22,317 nucleotides of DNA from assembly GCA_024364805.1 (NCBI GenBank), contig CM044502.1, forward strand, positions 112,810,914 to 112,833,230, written 5' to 3'. Shown here piece by piece: positions 19,311-22,317 of the stretch (its first letter is position 1; each line of letters opens with the position of its first letter). Under the pieces are notes generated by a model. It was not told the origin of the DNA. It made no database searches and saw only the letters and a list, made by a program, of their open reading frames with translations. The translations under genes were made by a program, and so were the position numbers. This DNA comes from Euprymna scolopes (Eukaryota; Mollusca; Cephalopoda; Sepiida; Sepiolidae).

Positions 19311-19490
19311 ACACGAGGCTGCTTTCAGCTGTTTATAATTTAGCCGTTTTCAAGTGTAACGTGAACAATTTTCTGTTGGGTAGCCCTCCTTAATAAAATA
19401 GCACTACCCAAGTTCCAACATTTTTATCTCACCGCCCATCCGGCATTTATGAACTCGTATTCTCGTGTGGCTTGCAGGACTTGATAAGCA
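19311..19490 (+). mobile_element. 3' tail of a further LINE copy
   Basis: AVYNLAVFKCNVNNFLLGSP and a stop at about 19393 match the extreme C-terminus of the LINEs in this window (compare FKCNVNRHLAA and FKSNINKFLMSRPLK). The following bases include CTCGTGTGGCTTGCAGGACT and TTGATAAGCAG, resembling the 3' tail CCGAGTGGCCTGAGGGCCTT of the copy at 8712-9925. It is a heavily 5'-truncated insertion of under 200 bp. Confidence 0.7.
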
Positions 19491-19689
19491 GTAAAAAATG
19501 GTGGGAATGTTGTTAGTGAAAGACATAGAAATTTAATACATTTTCATTGTAAGGAATATAATGGAAGTATTTTTAATGCCTAAATAGAATATCGATTTTC
19601 AGTTACAAATATATCAATGACAAACCTCCAAAATAGATCGGCTTTGCTTTATCTATCTATCCATTTATCTCTCTCTTACTCCTCCTATA

Positions 19690-19723
<34 letters not shown>

Positions 19724-20060
19724 TTGCTGTCTCACAGCGCTCCAGTGTGGCTAGACATGTGAATGCTGAATGCTGAAAGCTGAAATTGAAATGCGATTTT
19801 TTTTATTAATCCAAGATTTTATTCACTTCACCGTCGGCATAAAAGAAGATGGTGAAATCTTATTGTTTATACACACAATATAAACAGTCAGAGAGTGCTA
19901 TATTTTTTGTCTATAAACATGTTTGCATAGCCGCAGTCGGTTTACGATTTCATTTCAAACCATGCTTAACCAACTTAAGCGGAAGCATATCTATAATCAT
20001 TCAAAACCTAGTTGGCTTTTCGACATTCTGAGTATTTATGCACTGCGTTGTCGGTAGAAA
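19491..20060. other. AT-rich stretch with a TA/T microsatellite, no gene seen
   Basis: No gene is supported. The 60-codon plus frame at 19849-20031 has no recognisable motif. ACCGTCGGCAT near 19831 and GTTGTCGGT near 20048 look vaguely like inverted ends but match too poorly to claim an element. Confidence 0.45.
19686..19725. repeat. (TA)n followed by a T20 run
   Basis: About 20 bases of TA repeats run straight into about 20 T's. A TCTATC-rich patch lies just upstream at 19650-19680. Confidence 0.95.
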
Positions 20061-20480
20061 TCAATAGGCAATCCTTCCAAGTATAACATTGGCTTTTATG
20101 GGGAGGAGTTAATTAGTATACGTTCTGTTATAATAGCGCCATCTTCCCAAGGACTAGTTTATCTATTTATTGATTTTCTTTTTTTGCTTGGAAGGCGTTT
20201 AATATCGCCTCTTTTTCATGGGAGATTCTCTTAGGTATTACTTACTCTATTTAGAGAGGTAATATAGTATATATTATTACTACTATGATACCAGTCTACC
20301 AGCCTTCGTTTTTGAAGGGAATACATCACCCAAGGCTTTATTTTCTTTATGATGAGCCGTATAGTATATTTCCATTTATCATGACACATTCTTCCAAAGT
20401 ATTATCTTCGTTTTTGTAGGAAGTGGTATAGTATATGTTTGTTTCTAACAATACTATACTCCCAGAATGTAGCATTGAAA
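20060..20480. repeat. Degenerate repeat with a ~100-bp period
   Basis: A block of the form CTTCGTTTTTGWAGGRA followed by a TAGTATAT-type stretch recurs at about 20089, 20206, 20303 and 20406. Each is preceded by a TTCTTCCAAAG-like segment (for example 20070, 20142 and 20387). Spacing runs from about 97 to 117 bp. Copies are strongly diverged and the array edges are uncertain. Confidence 0.35.
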
Positions 20481-20594
20481 ATTATTACTGACACATTATC
20501 AAATATTAGGTAGCCCCTCGATGTGATTAGGTCAGTCATCAAAAGGAAAATAACATGTATTTCCTAAATAAAAATCAGTGGGTTTACTAAATGT

Positions 20595-21310
20595 CCGATT
20601 TATATTCGTTTACCGTGGATCAGGTCGTGAGAATTTGCCAACCAAATCAGCTCAACAGTGGAAAGATGCTATTTTGCTTCAAATGTACCTGTTGTGTGTT
20701 TTACGAAACCGTTAATGGTATCCTGTCGCAAAGACATTCTACCCCCTCACCATAATAATAATGTAATTTATAAATTTAAATATAGTTGCAGTGCTAACTA
20801 CGTGGGTCGAACGTCGTTAAGACTTGATATTAGAGTCCAAGAGCACGTACCGAGCAAAATCAGGAATAGGACTTACCTACCAACAGACATTCTTATTAAC
20901 ACATCCGGGTCTTCTATAGTTGAACATTTGCTTAAAACCCCGGCATGCGCCACGAACTTTAGCACTGACTCATTCACTAATCTGAATCATGCTCATTCAA
21001 CCTATCACCGGAAGATCTTGGAGACTCTTCACGTTCGCTTGAAGACGCCTTCTTTCTGCAAGCAGAGGAAATGTTTCTTAGTGATCGGTCTCCAGGTGAT
21101 ATCATAGGTATCGTTATGTTAGACATGTAGTGTATCCTGCGTTTTTTTTTCTAATACACTATATCACTATTTTTTAACGTATCGTCTCCCCTTTTATTTT
21201 AAACATATCGTCTCCCATTTCACTTGATTTCATTAATAAAAAAAAGAAATCCCTCGATTCAGATTACGAAAAGTGAGGGCGAAACCGGTCAGCTCGCCTC
21301 CCCTATTAAA
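20595..21310 (+). mobile_element. Penelope-like retroelement, C-terminal GIY-YIG endonuclease part
   Basis: This is the 3' end of a Penelope-like element, a retroelement whose enzyme joins a reverse transcriptase to a GIY-YIG nuclease that nicks target DNA. Only the tail is present. It opens with YIRLPWIRS, then after one interruption reads FANQISSTVERCYFASNVPV, the CRKDILPPHH connector, VIYKFKYSCSANYVGRTSLR (IY and YVG being the GIY-YIG core) and LDIRVQEHVPSKIR. It ends in ILETLHVRLKTPSFCKQRK before the stop at 21105-21107. The open frame begins right after the interruption; GTG at 20658 is only a nominal start. The 3' trailer has a CCCTC/GAGGG hairpin (21251-21279) followed by CGAAACCGGTC. 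The reverse transcriptase is missing, so the copy is 5'-truncated. The nuclease frame itself is well preserved over about 150 codons. Confidence 0.88.
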
Positions 21311-22317
21311 TTTTTTACCCCGCATGAAATTATGATATATATACATTCGTGGTGAATAAGGTCAGATCGTAAGGTAAGGATATAATTGCCTCAATTTAAT
21401 TGTACAAACGATGAAATTCGTCATAAAAAAGAAAATAGTATATTATATAGATTTTTCTTGTTTTAGATGCGCCCAGACATTTATATTAAAAGTAAATCCG
21501 CATATTGTTCTGAGACGCTTTCATTTGAAATAACGCTTTTATTGTTAAACGTGCAAATTGAATGACATTCATGAAGTGAATGGAAAACTTAACGAGATCC
21601 GTTCATGCATCTGAATACAAGACCGCGTTCGTGTGTCGCGCTATTACACTTAAGCTTCGTATTTTGTAGCTTCGCTAGTCGGTTCCTCGAGCTTAAGTTT
21701 AAAATAGCTTGTTTGGGAATAAAGAATGTTTTATTTATTTTTGCTTTTTATTAGATGTTCTAGCATATCTCCATAAGAGCCTATGATCATTGTTAAGCGA
21801 GTTTGTAGGTCTGTCCCGCCCAAGTTTAAAATAACACTTTCATGGCAAAAGGCATAAGGACTCCGCATTTATAGAGATAGAATACTGAACTGGTGGTATA
21901 GTTATTAGCGTGGAGTGTATGCTCAGTAACTGATGTTCAAGTACTATTGAGGCTGCAAGCTACTTTCATCTATATCATCGGAAAATCCACCTCTGTCTCA
22001 CACTTGAGAGATAGGATAAATAGTAGAATAGACTAGAATGTTAAAACATTTTAGGCCAACTAATATAGAAGAAAATCTCCGAAATAACAGATGTGACCAG
22101 ATAGGTCTCTGACATATGGCATATTCGGCGCCTGTACAAACATTACTTGCCTGATGGATGAAGTGTGTTTTCCTCACTATAGTGCATACTTCATTTCATC
22201 CTAAAATTATCTAAGGAAGGTATAATAATCAAAAATTCATACCTCGTTCTAAATAACACATTTTATTACCGCTATACATATATATATATATATATAATTA
22301 TGTTTTACTATAATAAT
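21311..22317. other. Unassigned AT-rich stretch to the right edge
   Basis: No frame of length, element or RNA gene was found. There is a short hairpin (ATGAAGTGTG at 22158-22167 with CATACTTCAT at 22185-22194, one mismatch, loop 17) and a terminal TA microsatellite. Confidence 0.5.
22274..22296. repeat. (TA)n microsatellite
   Basis: About 22 bases of TA repeats near the window edge, preceded by CGCTATACA. Confidence 0.95.

Noticed and set aside
19825-20060. Terminal inverted repeats ACCGTCGGCAT / GTTGTCGGT suggesting a small DNA element
   Set aside because: The pairing is short and gapped and no target duplication is visible.
21245-21295. Hammerhead ribozyme at the end of the Penelope-like element (hairpin followed by CGAAACCGGTC)
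   Set aside because: Such ribozymes are known from Penelope-like elements, and the stem plus GAAAC part fits. However, no CUGANGA box precedes the stem and no partner strand for stem I is visible.

Overview
The window looks like a repeat-rich, AT-rich intergenic or deep intronic stretch of an animal nuclear genome, most likely a mollusc and plausibly an octopus-type cephalopod. This is inferred from the mix of decayed jockey/CR1-like LINEs, a Penelope-like endonuclease module, Helitrons, long TA/TC/TATC microsatellites and a 99-base assembly gap. The species call is inference. I found no host protein gene, rRNA, tRNA or CRISPR array that I can support. Every recognisable protein segment belongs to a transposable element.

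Layout. 1-445 (-): degraded Helitron replicase (Helitron-like N domain), running off the left edge. 495-1118 (+) and 1119-1735 (-): two pieces of one LINE reverse transcriptase family placed tail to tail, making a large inverted repeat. 1736-4317: AT-rich, no gene. 4318-5412 (-): a longer copy of the same LINE family with both catalytic aspartate motifs altered. 5413-8711: AT-rich, with a (CT)n block, a three-copy 114-bp repeat at about 7395-7740 and two weak coding candidates. 8712-9925 (+): another copy of the family, reaching its 3' end. 9951-10847 (+): a non-autonomous Helitron-like element ending in a hairpin and CTAG. 10848-13377: AT-rich with microsatellites and the gap. 13378-13760: a foldback element with a 49-nt loop. 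13761-15172: AT-rich with a long (TA)n. 15182-16179: a 998-bp terminal-inverted-repeat element with a probable 9-bp target duplication and an internal tandem duplication. 16189-17864: AT-rich. 17865-19070 (+): a LINE of a second subfamily with a large internal deletion. About 19311-19490 (+): the 3' tail of a further LINE. About 20060-20480: a degenerate repeat of about 100 bp period. 20595-21310 (+): the C-terminal GIY-YIG part of a Penelope-like element. 21311-22317: no gene.

The elements do not form a pathway. They are a graveyard of independent insertions. The most informative structures are the 1-kb TIR element, the foldback element, the inverted LINE pair (a potential double-stranded RNA source if transcribed), and the pairing of a Helitron replicase remnant with a non-autonomous Helitron-like element in one window. 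I see no convincing new multi-gene system.
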